A stretch of DNA of 64,000 bases, taken from positions 682,001-746,000 of the forward strand of contig NZ_CBDCWX010000004.1 in assembly GCF_965223525.1 (NCBI RefSeq). Direction: 5' to 3'. This document shows positions 41,594-50,163 of this stretch, piece by piece (position 1 is the stretch's first letter; every line of letters begins with the position of its first letter). The DNA is from Leptofilum sp965223525 (GTDB lineage Bacteria > Chloroflexota > Anaerolineae > Promineifilales > Promineifilaceae). The position numbers were made by a program, and so were the translations under genes. Under the pieces are notes generated by a model, which saw only the letters and a program-made list of their open reading frames with translations, was not told the DNA's origin and searched no databases.

Positions 41594-43996
41594 ATGAGTG
41601 AAGAGAAATTGATAGGATACTGTTTTTCGTGCAAGGGTAAGCACGAACTGCTAGATGCCAAAGCCGAGTGGGCAGCGAATGGTTCGCCCGGTACACGAGG
41701 CACCTGTGCCAACTGTGGCGGCACCATTTACAAGGCTGGCTACACACCTGCCCATGAAAATCTGCCCAAGCCTGAAATTACAGTTAAAAGAAAAAAGAAG
41801 ACAAAATCCACTAAGAAGAAGTCCACGAGCCGCAAAGGAAAGAAGCGGACGCGACGCAGCGGCAGGCTGGTTGTGGTGGAATCTCCTGCCAAAGCGAAAA
41901 CAATTGGTCGCTATTTGGGTCGTGGGTATACGGTGAAATCCAGCGTAGGCCATGTGCGCGACCTGTTGCGGTCGCGGCTGAGCGTGGATGTGGATAACGA
42001 TTTTGAGCCGGAATACCGCGTGACCAACGACAAGCGGGATGTTGTTAAGGAGCTTAAAGCAGCTGCTGCCAAAGCCAAAGAGATTTATTTGGCAACGGAC
42101 CCAGATCGGGAAGGGGAGGCGATTGCTTGGCATGTACTGGAATCCGCCGAGATGGACCCGGAGATTACCAAGCGCGTCGTTTTTCATGAGATTACCAAAC
42201 CAGCCATTGAGAAAGCGTTTTTAGAACCACGCGGCATTGATATGGATCGGGTGAATGCCCAGCAGGCACGGCGCATTTTGGATCGCTTAGTTGGGTATAA
42301 ATTGAGCCCGCTGCTGTGGCGCAAGGTGCGCGGCCGTTTATCGGCAGGGCGGGTGCAGTCTGTAGCTGTGCGGCTAGTCGTGGAGCGCGAACGTGAGATC
42401 AAAGAGTTTGTCTCTGAGGAGTATTGGACGCTGGGTGCAGAGTTGAGCCGGGAGCAGTACCGAGAGGCGTCGGAACGGCCGTTCTTCCAAGCACGTCTGC
42501 ACAAACTGAATGGAAAAGACCCGGTCTTGCCAAACGAAGACGCTGTAAAGCCTCATCTGGATCAGCTAGAAAAGGCAGTTTGGGAAATTGGCGATGTGCG
42601 TATTGGCAAACGAACCCGTCGCCCTGCCGCCCCGTTTACGACCAGCACCATGCAGCAAGAAGCGTCGCGGCGGTTGAGCTTTAACACCAGCAAAACAATG
42701 CGTATTGCCCAACAGCTGTACGAGGGAATTGACCTAGGCGGTGAAGAAGGGACGGTTGGTTTGATCACCTACATGCGTACCGACAGCGTGACGGTGAGCA
42801 AAGAGGCAGAAACCGAGGCGCGATCTTACGTGAGTAAGCGGTTTGGCCCGAACTATGTACCCGTGAAGCCGCCAAAGTACAAAACCAAATCTAAAACGGC
42901 GCAGGAAGCACATGAGGCAGTGCGGCCAACGGCCGTTGCCCGCGTGCCTAAGGAAATCAAAGAGCACCTGTCCCGTGACCAATACCGCTTGTACAAGCTG
43001 ATCTGGGATCGGTTTGTTGCCAGCCAAATGTCGCCAGCAAGGTATGATACGGTGTCGGTAGATATTTGGGCTGGTGATGGGAAGGTAGAGGTGCAGAAAC
43101 GGCCGTATCTCTTCCGTGCCACGGGTTCAGTGATGACTTTCCCTGGCTTTTTGGCGCTTTACGAAGAAAGCCGCCCCGAAGATCGGCCAGATGACGACCA
43201 AAACCGGGTGCCGTCTGATTTGAAAGAAGGCGAACTGCTCGATCTGCTGCAGCTGCTGCCAGAGCAGCACTTTACCCAGCCACCACCGCGCTTTAGTGAG
43301 GCCACACTGGTGAAAGCGATGGAAGAATACGGCATTGGTCGCCCTAGCACTTACGCCTCTATCATTTCCACCGTTCAAAACCGAGGGTATGTGGACCGTA
43401 TAGAGCGGCGGCTACAGCCGACAGAAACTGGCCAGATCGTGAATGATTTGCTGGTTGAATATTTCCCAGACATTTTGTCGGTGGACTTTACGGCGCGTCT
43501 GGAAGATGAGTTGGACAAAATTGCCGAAGGGGAGGCGTGGGTGCCGGTCATCGGCAGTTTTTACGGGCAATTTGCCGAGAAGCTGGAAATCGCCGACGAA
43601 TCTATTCCCAAGATTGATTTGAAGAAAGAAGTGGAGCCTGTGGGACGAGCTTGCCCCAACTGTGGCAATGAGTTGCTGTATCGAGAAGGGCGGTACGGCC
43701 GTTTCATTGGCTGCTCTAACTTCCCCAAATGTCGGCACACAGAGCAGTTGCTCAACAAGATTGGCGTCACTTGCCCCAACGGTGGCGAAATGGTGGAGCG
43801 CCGCACACGGCGGGGGCGGGTTTTCTACGGCTGCTCACGCTACCCGGACTGCGAATTTAGCAGTTGGAAGAAGCCTGTACCAGATACCACTAATAGCTGT
43901 AGCGGCATTCTGGTTCAGAAAAATGAAAATGAGACAGCGTGTGAGGCTTGTGGTTTGAAAGAGCCAGTGGAGCTGGAAACGGCCGTTGCCGATTAG
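41594..43996 (+). CDS. topA: DNA topoisomerase I with an N-terminal zinc-ribbon-like extension
   Basis: 800 aa. Residues 1-60 carry a four-Cys module (GYCFSCKGKHELL, GTCANCGGTIYKAGY) of DUF5679 type, then a Lys-rich linker (VKRKKKTKSTKKKSTSRKGK). The Toprim domain begins RLVVVESPAKAKTIGRYLG, with ATDPDREGEAIAWH; the active-site Tyr is in LITYMRTDSVTVS. C-terminal zinc modules: CPNCGNELLYREGRYG (intact), CPNGGEMVERRTRRG (first CxxC lost) and a third with NSCSG...CEACG. The N-terminal DUF5679 fusion is unusual for TopA. Confidence 0.94.
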   Translation: MSEEKLIGYCFSCKGKHELLDAKAEWAANGSPGTRGTCANCGGTIYKAGYTPAHENLPKPEITVKRKKKTKSTKKKSTSRKGKKRTRRSGRLVVVESPAKAKTIGRYLGRGYTVKSSVGHVRDLLRSRLSVDVDNDFEPEYRVTNDKRDVVKELKAAAAKAKEIYLATDPDREGEAIAWHVLESAEMDPEITKRVVFHEITKPAIEKAFLEPRGIDMDRVNAQQARRILDRLVGYKLSPLLWRKVRGRLSAGRVQSVAVRLVVEREREIKEFVSEEYWTLGAELSREQYREASERPFFQARLHKLNGKDPVLPNEDAVKPHLDQLEKAVWEIGDVRIGKRTRRPAAPFTTSTMQQEASRRLSFNTSKTMRIAQQLYEGIDLGGEEGTVGLITYMRTDSVTVSKEAETEARSYVSKRFGPNYVPVKPPKYKTKSKTAQEAHEAVRPTAVARVPKEIKEHLSRDQYRLYKLIWDRFVASQMSPARYDTVSVDIWAGDGKVEVQKRPYLFRATGSVMTFPGFLALYEESRPEDRPDDDQNRVPSDLKEGELLDLLQLLPEQHFTQPPPRFSEATLVKAMEEYGIGRPSTYASIISTVQNRGYVDRIERRLQPTETGQIVNDLLVEYFPDILSVDFTARLEDELDKIAEGEAWVPVIGSFYGQFAEKLEIADESIPKIDLKKEVEPVGRACPNCGNELLYREGRYGRFIGCSNFPKCRHTEQLLNKIGVTCPNGGEMVERRTRRGRVFYGCSRYPDCEFSSWKKPVPDTTNSCSGILVQKNENETACEACGLKEPVELETAVAD

Positions 43997-44025
43997 GCAC
44001 CGCAAATTTGTTGGCGCAATGACCG

Positions 44026-44156
44026 CCCGCACGAGGGTGCTTCCCACCCCGTGCGGGAGATACTATAGGGTTTTTCAGTTTTTGGGGTGTCACACCCCAA
44101 AAACTGAAAAAACCCTCCTCTTTTAACGTCGCCAGGCGCGAAGCGCCGAGGCGACG
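44026..44156. terminator. Three consecutive hairpins after topA
   Basis: The 339-bp gap 43997-44335 holds CCCGCAC/GTGCGGG (44026-44032, 44051-44057); a long stem AGGGTTTTTCAG... pairing with ...CTGAAAAAACCCT (about 44067-44115, loop near 44091) with T/A tracts; and CGTCGCC/GGCGACG (44127-44133, 44150-44156). The middle one is a plausible bidirectional terminator. No gene seen in the gap. Confidence 0.65.
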
Positions 44157-44335
44157 CTCCTATGCTCAACGAAATTCTGACTTTCGCTTTCCGTTGCAGA
44201 ACGTTGCTAAATTAGTACCAAAACGTAGAGACAGTTGCCACCGAAATTGCTAAAATATCATCGTGAGCCAATCAAAAGTGTCACCTCACAGAAGTTCAAT
44301 CAATTTCCCGTGTTGCTTTATGTAAAGGAAAAAAT

Positions 44336-46345
44336 ATGAAACTGCGACTTGCTTCACTCCTATCGTTTTTAGCCCTAGTGCTTACATTAATAACTGTGAG
44401 CTTGGGTGTAAGCAGTGGTCAATTAGCTATAGCCTCAGTTGACGGTTCGTCTGAATTGACTTACCTGCCAGTGGTGGCCAATCCACCAGACTTATTCATT
44501 ACCAAGTTAGAAATTACCCAATCTGTTCAAGATGCCGACAATGGTGTGCCGCTAGTGGCCGATCGGCCTACGGTGGTTCGCGTCTACACAGAAACCAAAA
44601 GCGGTGATCCAGGAGATAACACCAGCGTTACGCTCACAGCCATGCGAGGTGGAACCCCGCTTACACCCGTGACTTCAAACACCATGACCGCTTCGGCTGC
44701 TTCATCGCGGGCAAATTTAGGCAGCACTTACAACATTACGTTACCCGCCGACTGGCTCTCTGGCACGGTGCAAATTACGGCCGTCATTGATGGCCAAAAC
44801 GGAGGTAGCTATAGCGAAACGGTGACGTTCAACACCGTTCCGACACTAAACATAGTTGTTGTGCCTATTAATTACACCCAAACTGGCGCATCTGGGGGCA
44901 ATGGTTTTTATGCTGCGCCAAGTACGGAGCAAATCAGCGACTGGGTGATGCGTGCTTACCCCTTGAGCAATATGAGCATTACATTTCGCTCACCCTACGC
45001 TTTTACTGGTAACCTTCGGGATAATGGGAGCGAATGGGAGAGACTGCTGGACGAGACAACCACAGTTAAGAACATGAGCCCCTCCCCATTGTCAACTGTT
45101 TACTATGCGTATGTCAATTTTGGCACGAGCTGTTCAGATACCTGGTTTAACTGTTCTGGTGGCATTGCTGGCATTGGCTGGATTGGCTATCGTGCATCGG
45201 TAGGTATTCATAACTTGCCTTCCGGGTTTGGAACAGATGCAACCGGGCAGTTGGCTGCCCATGAAATTGGCCACAATTTTGGGCGTTACCATGCACCTTG
45301 CAACGTAACGGGCACAAATTGGTCTACCGATCCCAAACATGCTGGGGCTTCGATTGGTGAGTACGGTATTGACGGCATTGGTGGTTCACTGACGCTGTAC
45401 AATCCTGGCGGTTACGTGGATATGATGAGTTACTGTGATCCAGTTTGGGTGTCTGATTTTACCTACAAGGCGTTGTACACCGACCAGGTGAACAATGGTG
45501 TATTTGTTTGGACGCCGCAGAGTGAGAGCTTGCACATTAGCGGTTCTGTGGCGGATGATGGGACGGTCTCGCTCAGTCCGGTCTATTTTGCACCAGCAAC
45601 GGCCATATCTCCCCAAAACAGCTGGTACCAAGTGGAACTGCTGGATGCCGCAGGCAATATCATTGCTACGCACCCAGTAGATTTGATGCTCGCTGAGGAA
45701 GTCGGCGTGACGGCACGGGCGATTCGGGGCGTAATTCCTGCGCCAGATGTTCCGGTTGCAGAACTGCGAGTGATTGAGGCGGCAACAGGAACGGCCGTTG
45801 CCAACCGCACACTTTCCACCAGCGGCCTGGTTGCCCAGGCAACACTGGCGCAGCGCAGCGACTCCGCCACCGTAAGCTGGGGCGTGGCCGACGTCCCTGC
45901 CAACGTGCGCTACACGGCAAACAACGGCCTCACCTGGACCACTGTTGGCCTGAACGTGCTGGGCGGCAGCCTGGAGGTTGATTTGACGAATTTGCCTGGT
46001 GGAGGGAACGGCCGTTTCCAAATCCTCCTGGCTGATCAGGGCGTGCCAACCCGGTTTGAGGTGGATTTGGCCACGCCGCTGAGCGACAAGCAGCCCACCG
46101 CCTGGATTAGCGGGCCGGACGTTGTATCCGCTAGTGCACCCGCCGCGCTGTATGCCTTTGCCTCAGACGCCGAGGATGGCGCGTTAAGCGATTTTGTCTG
46201 GTCTGTGGATGGTGAGGCTGTAGAAGCTGATTCGGCACTATTCTTGCACGATTTGCCGCCCGGTGAGCATGTTATTACTCTCCGTGCTACGACCAGCAGC
46301 GGGCAAACGGCCGTTGCTAGCCATATTGTGACCGTCACGCCCTAA
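44336..46345 (+). CDS. Secreted metzincin-type zinc metalloprotease
   Basis: 669 aa. Signal peptide (LASLLSFLALVLTLITVSLG), then an N-terminal beta domain (~45-160), a catalytic domain with zinc motif AAHEIGHNFGRYHAPC (HExxHxxGxxH, ~305-320) and probable Met-turn VDMMSYCDPVW. A C-terminal PKD/Ig-like repeat (~580-669: AFASDAEDGALSDFVWSVDG) follows. An extracellular protease; substrate unknown. Confidence 0.85.
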   Translation: MKLRLASLLSFLALVLTLITVSLGVSSGQLAIASVDGSSELTYLPVVANPPDLFITKLEITQSVQDADNGVPLVADRPTVVRVYTETKSGDPGDNTSVTLTAMRGGTPLTPVTSNTMTASAASSRANLGSTYNITLPADWLSGTVQITAVIDGQNGGSYSETVTFNTVPTLNIVVVPINYTQTGASGGNGFYAAPSTEQISDWVMRAYPLSNMSITFRSPYAFTGNLRDNGSEWERLLDETTTVKNMSPSPLSTVYYAYVNFGTSCSDTWFNCSGGIAGIGWIGYRASVGIHNLPSGFGTDATGQLAAHEIGHNFGRYHAPCNVTGTNWSTDPKHAGASIGEYGIDGIGGSLTLYNPGGYVDMMSYCDPVWVSDFTYKALYTDQVNNGVFVWTPQSESLHISGSVADDGTVSLSPVYFAPATAISPQNSWYQVELLDAAGNIIATHPVDLMLAEEVGVTARAIRGVIPAPDVPVAELRVIEAATGTAVANRTLSTSGLVAQATLAQRSDSATVSWGVADVPANVRYTANNGLTWTTVGLNVLGGSLEVDLTNLPGGGNGRFQILLADQGVPTRFEVDLATPLSDKQPTAWISGPDVVSASAPAALYAFASDAEDGALSDFVWSVDGEAVEADSALFLHDLPPGEHVITLRATTSSGQTAVASHIVTVTP

Positions 46346-46353
46346 AAGGATTT

Positions 46354-46401
46354 GTAATTGGGCGATTGAGTAATTATGTAATCGCTCAATTGCCCAATTA
46401 C
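46354..46401. repeat. Hairpin repeat between convergent metalloprotease and hyuB genes
   Basis: GTAATTGGGCGATTGAG (46354-46370) / CTCAATTGCCCAATTAC (46385-46401), one G-U-type mismatch, ending exactly at the hyuB stop (46402). May terminate both transcripts. Confidence 0.65.
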
Positions 46402-48072
46402 TTAATTGCCTAATTTCCCCCAACCGCCACCCCCTGGCGTTTCAATTTGCAAAATGTCGTCGGCTGCAAGCTGGCGGGTGAATTTGCCTGGTAGATCGGT
46501 GACGGTTTCCCTTTGAATGAGACGATTTTGGCCAGGACGGCCGTCTTCGCCCCCTTGCAGCCCATAAGCTCCCCGCTGCCGCCGTTCACTGGTAACGGTG
46601 ACGGTGACGGGTGTAAGAAAGCGAATGGCGCGGACGAGACCATCTCCACCGCGCTGCTGGCCGTTGCCGCCAGCGTTTTGACGCAGGCTGTACTGCTCCA
46701 GCCGCAGCGGAAAGCTGTACTCTAGCGCCTCGACGGGGGTGTTGAGCGTATTGCTCATGTGGACGTGCAGTCCGCTGCCGCCATCTGTTTCTGGCCCTGC
46801 GCCTGCCCCGCCGCCGATGGTTTCGTAATAGGCAAACGGCCGTTCCGTGCCGGGAAATTTGCCACCAAAGGTGAGATTGTTCATAGTACCCTGGCTGGCG
46901 GCGGGGATGAGCTGGGGCAAGGCTTGCGCCAAAGCCCCGAATACGGCGTCGGTGATGCGTTGGGATGTTTCCACATTGCCAGCAGCGACGGCGTGTGGCT
47001 GGGGCGGGTCTAGCAGCGAACCGGGGGGAATGGTGACGGTGAGTGGCGCGAACGCACCGTCGTTCATAGGCAGGTCGGTTTGCACAAGTGCCAGGGCGGT
47101 ACAGCGCAGGCAGTAGGCCACAGCAGAGCGAGCGATGGCGGGGACGGCGTTCAGGTTGCCGCGCACGGCGGGGGCGGTACCTGTAAAATCTACGTGCATT
47201 TGGCTGCTCGCCACCGTGATAGTGACTTTGATAGGAATGGGGAGACTTTCTGGCTGGCCGTCGTCATCAAGATAGTCTGTGAAGCTGTAGCGGCCGTCTG
47301 GAATTTGGGAGACGGCCGTTTCCGTCAATGTCTTCGCGTAGTCAATAAGAGCATCGGCGTGGGCTAGAGCTTCGTCCAAGCTGTACCGCTCTACAATCTC
47401 TGCCAGCCGCTTTTCGCCGATGGCGTGGGCGGCTAGCTGGGCGGCTAGGTCGCCGTTGCGTTCTTCAGGGGTACGCACATTCCGCAAAATGAGCTGCCAA
47501 ACTGCCTCGTTGCGCTGGCCTGCCGCCACCAACTTGATGGGCGGGATGATGATGCCTTCCTGGTAGATTTCGGTGGAGAGGGGCATGGAGCCGGGGGACA
47601 TGCCGCCGACATCGGCGTGGTGGGCGCGACTGGCGACAAAGAAGACCGGTAATCGGTGATCCGTAATGTCGCTGCGCGACCGCTTCGCGTTCGGTGATCC
47701 GTAATCTGTTGACTCTTCACTGATTACGGATAACTGATTACTGAAAAAGACGGGCGAAACGAGGGTGATGTCTGGCAAATGGTTGCCGCCCTGGTAGGGG
47801 TCATTGACAATGACGACATCGCCGGGAGCGAAGGGGGCACATTGCTCGATGGCGGCTTGTACGGAAGCGGGCATCGCGCCCAAATGGACGGGAATGTGGG
47901 CTGCCTGGGCGAGCATACGGCCGTCGCCAAAAAACAAGGCACAGCTAAAATCGAGTCGCTCTTTAATGTTCGGGCTGTAAGCAGCGCGGCCTAGCGTCAC
48001 GCCCATCTCCTCTGCAACGGAGGCGAAAAGGTAGCGAAATATGGAGAGAGAAACGGCCGTTGGTTTACTCAT
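46402..48072 (-). CDS. hyuB: Hydantoinase B / oxoprolinase family protein with in-frame repeat insertion
   Basis: 556 aa. Family segments GDVVIVNDPYQGGNHLPD, FFVASRAHHADVGGMSPGS, EYSFPLRLEQYSLRQ, ETPGGGGWGKLGN. HyuB normally works with HyuA in ATP-dependent hydantoin or 5-oxoproline hydrolysis; no hyuA is adjacent. Residues ~108-142 (SNQLSVISEESTDYGSPNA and on) are encoded by a dispersed repeat (47648-47750) inserted between PVFF and a second PVFF before VASRAHHADVGG, where relatives have a short loop. The frame is kept, so the protein may still be made. Confidence 0.9.
   Translation of the reverse strand: MSKPTAVSLSIFRYLFASVAEEMGVTLGRAAYSPNIKERLDFSCALFFGDGRMLAQAAHIPVHLGAMPASVQAAIEQCAPFAPGDVVIVNDPYQGGNHLPDITLVSPVFFSNQLSVISEESTDYGSPNAKRSRSDITDHRLPVFFVASRAHHADVGGMSPGSMPLSTEIYQEGIIIPPIKLVAAGQRNEAVWQLILRNVRTPEERNGDLAAQLAAHAIGEKRLAEIVERYSLDEALAHADALIDYAKTLTETAVSQIPDGRYSFTDYLDDDGQPESLPIPIKVTITVASSQMHVDFTGTAPAVRGNLNAVPAIARSAVAYCLRCTALALVQTDLPMNDGAFAPLTVTIPPGSLLDPPQPHAVAAGNVETSQRITDAVFGALAQALPQLIPAASQGTMNNLTFGGKFPGTERPFAYYETIGGGAGAGPETDGGSGLHVHMSNTLNTPVEALEYSFPLRLEQYSLRQNAGGNGQQRGGDGLVRAIRFLTPVTVTVTSERRQRGAYGLQGGEDGRPGQNRLIQRETVTDLPGKFTRQLAADDILQIETPGGGGWGKLGN
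47648..47750. repeat. Copy of an intergenic repeat inside hyuB
   Basis: Two direct CGGTGATCCGTAAT units (about 47652-47667 and 47691-47706) and a terminal GATTACGGATAACTGATTAC. Related to the repeat in the lgt-guaB spacer (25089-25135). It adds about 30-35 residues to hyuB without a frameshift. Confidence 0.65.
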
Positions 48073-48127
48073 AGTTTTTTTTGGCAGTGAATTAACTACT
48101 TTGTTTCATAAAATAGCTTAACATCAG

Positions 48128-48179
48128 CCTCCGGGAGGTTTGGTCTACGGCTTTACAAATTAGCGAAACCTCCCGGAGG
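48128..48179. repeat. CCTCCGGGAGGTTT inverted repeat
   Basis: Perfect 14-bp arms CCTCCGGGAGGTTT (48128-48141) / AAACCTCCCGGAGG (48166-48179) in the hyuB-PRTase spacer; related to 25226-25281. A weak AACGCGAA/ATTCGCGG hairpin follows at about 48210-48256. Confidence 0.7.
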
Positions 48180-48260
48180 ATCATTTAAACAACTTTTGAA
48201 ACACTGTATTAACGCGAAAAAATCAGAAATTCGTGATAATTTGCGTAATTCGCGGCTTGA

Positions 48261-48809
48261 TTATTCGGTAAAGACGGGCAGGTTGGCTAGGGCAACGATG
48301 TGGCTCCAGTCAGCGTCACCCTCGGTGAAAACGGCCGCTGTTTTTACAATTTGGCCACCAGCCTGGTTTATCAATTTTTCCATACCCTTGAGCGTGCTGC
48401 CGGTGCTGATCACATCATCTACCAGGACAACTTTTTTGCCTTTGATGAAATGGGTGTCTTTTTCATCCATGTACAGCGTTTGCGGTTTGCCAGTGGTGAT
48501 GGAGACTGTTTCTGCACTGAGAGCATTGCCCATGTAGCTTTTATACGATTTACGCAAAACCATATAGGGCAGCCCCATGAGGGCACTCATTTCATAAATG
48601 AGGGGGATGCCTTTGGCTTCGGCCGTTACCAGCACGTCGGCGGGCGTTTCTTTGAGCCGTTCGGCCAGGGCAGCGGCCGTTGCTTTCACCACAATGGTAT
48701 CGCCCAGCATATTGAAAATGGCAATACGCACACCCGGTGCTACCTCAAACAACTGCAAATGGCGAGTAATGCCTGCAACCTGAACGGTGTAAGTTTCACG
48801 TTCATTCAT
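48261..48809 (-). CDS. Type I phosphoribosyltransferase (adenine/xanthine PRT-like)
   Basis: 182 aa. PRPP motif KKVVLVDDVISTGSTLKGM; N-terminal DVLVTAEAKGIPLIYEMSAL resembles the adenine PRT family. Probably salvages a purine base; exact base unknown. RBS AGGAG upstream of ATG. Confidence 0.85.
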   Translation of the reverse strand: MNERETYTVQVAGITRHLQLFEVAPGVRIAIFNMLGDTIVVKATAAALAERLKETPADVLVTAEAKGIPLIYEMSALMGLPYMVLRKSYKSYMGNALSAETVSITTGKPQTLYMDEKDTHFIKGKKVVLVDDVISTGSTLKGMEKLINQAGGQIVKTAAVFTEGDADWSHIVALANLPVFTE

Positions 48810-48837
48810 CTTGTGATAATCTCCTAAATGTAGAATG

Positions 48838-48901
48838 TAGTGGTTGGTTTGTTAGTGGCTAGTTTTGGAAGAGGTAACTAACAACTAACAACCAGCAACT
48901 A
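48838..48901. repeat. TTAGT-rich inverted repeat upstream of the PRTase gene
   Basis: TAGTGGTTGGTTTGTTAGTGG (48838-48858) pairs imperfectly with ACTAACAACCAGCAACTA (about 48884-48901). Simple-sequence palindromic repeat in a 273-bp spacer that also holds 48921-49026. Confidence 0.5.
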
Positions 48902-48920
48902 GCAAACGACAACGCGCTTA

Positions 48921-49026
48921 GTGCCCATTCGCAGAATAATGGCTGTTCCACAGCTTGGAATTGGCGAATGGGCTTAAAGTAATCGTTCGGTACGAAAACT
49001 GCTATTTTATTTCCGAACGATTACTT
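48921..49026. repeat. Structured dispersed repeat, copy B
   Basis: Aligns with 8158-8249. The 3' stem is a perfect 14 bp: AAGTAATCGTTCGG (48977-48990) / CCGAACGATTACTT (49013-49026). A second pairing GCCCATTCGC (about 48923-48932) / GCGAATGGGC (about 48964-48973) encloses the 5' half. Lies 57 nt before the ATG of the quinone oxidoreductase gene. Confidence 0.75.
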
Positions 49027-49082
49027 AGTTTACCCGAATGTCAGGTGTGTGGCATTTGGTTTGTGAGGGAAGGCGGGCAGTT

Positions 49083-50093
49083 ATGAAGGGAATTGTGGTA
49101 AAAGGAGACCAACTTAATCCACGGCTGGTTTGGGAGGCGGTACCAGATCTTGTTTTTGGCTCTGATGAGATTTTGGTGGATGTGTGGGCAACGGCCGTAA
49201 ACCGCGCTGATCTGCTGCAAGCCACGGGGGGCTACCCACCACCTGCCGGAGCCAGCGAGATTCTGGGGCTGGAAATGGCAGGCGTCGTTGCTGAAGTCGG
49301 CGAAGATGTAGAGGAGTGGCAGGTGGGGGATCGGGTGTGTGCCTTGCTGCCTGGTGGTGGCTATGCAGAACAGGTGGCAGTGCCTGCTGGCATGTTGATT
49401 CGGTTGCCGGATAGCTGGTCGTTTGCCATGGGAACGGCCGTTCCCGAAGTGTGGTACACCGCTTACGTCAATCTCTTTTTGGAGGGTGATCTGGTGGCGG
49501 GGGAGACGGTGCTTATTCATGCAGGAGCCAGTGGCGTGGGCACGGCGGCTATCCAGCTAGCCAATGCGGCAGACGCGACGGTTTTCATTACGGCGGGTAG
49601 CGCAGAGAAGCTGCTGGCTTGCCGCAAGCTGGGGGCAGAGTTAACCATCAACTACAAGCAGGATGATTTTTTAGAGAAAGTGCTGGCTGCGACGCATGGG
49701 CAGGGCGTAGATTTGATTTTAGACCCGGTGGGGGGTGGGTATCTGGACAGAAACGTGCGGGCTTTAGGGCGATACGGCCGTCTCGTAAACATTGGTCTTC
49801 TCGGCGGCACGCACGGCGAGATGAACATGGGGCTGGTTTTAGGCAAGCGACTGCGAATTATTGGCTCCACGCTGCGCTCGCGGCCACCCGCCGAAAAAGT
49901 AAAGATCACCGAGCAGTTTCAATCTGGTTTTTGGCCGCTGCTGCGGGATGGGGAGCTAGAGCCAATAATTGACACTATTTTCCCCATTGAACAGGCGCAG
50001 GAAGCGCATAGCTATGTGGCGCAAAACAAGAATATCGGTAAAGTAATCTTGACCATCCGGGAAGGAGCAGATGCACGGCCAGAGGTGGTTTAG
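49083..50093 (+). CDS. Zinc-free quinone oxidoreductase (MDR family, PIG3/zeta-crystallin-like)
   Basis: 336 aa from ATG 49083; the earlier start at 49038 is not preferred. Motifs WATAVNRADLLQATGGYPPP, LGLEMAGVVAEVGEDV, nucleotide site VLIHAGASGVGTAAIQLA, and GRYGRLVNIGLLGG. Reduces quinones or enones with NADPH. No zinc-ligand pattern. Confidence 0.92.
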   Translation: MKGIVVKGDQLNPRLVWEAVPDLVFGSDEILVDVWATAVNRADLLQATGGYPPPAGASEILGLEMAGVVAEVGEDVEEWQVGDRVCALLPGGGYAEQVAVPAGMLIRLPDSWSFAMGTAVPEVWYTAYVNLFLEGDLVAGETVLIHAGASGVGTAAIQLANAADATVFITAGSAEKLLACRKLGAELTINYKQDDFLEKVLAATHGQGVDLILDPVGGGYLDRNVRALGRYGRLVNIGLLGGTHGEMNMGLVLGKRLRIIGSTLRSRPPAEKVKITEQFQSGFWPLLRDGELEPIIDTIFPIEQAQEAHSYVAQNKNIGKVILTIREGADARPEVV

Positions 50094-50154
50094 ACTTCAA
50101 AAGTCTCGACCATCTTTAATGTTGACTAAGTTACTTACAAGACTTTTGAAGTCT
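50092..50154. repeat. Perfect 15-bp inverted repeat between convergent genes
   Basis: AGACTTCAAAAGTCT (50092-50106, itself near-palindromic) / AGACTTTTGAAGTCT (50140-50154). It starts at the oxidoreductase stop and ends 10 nt before the AI-2E stop. Confidence 0.65.
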
Positions 50155-50163
50155 GGCACGATG

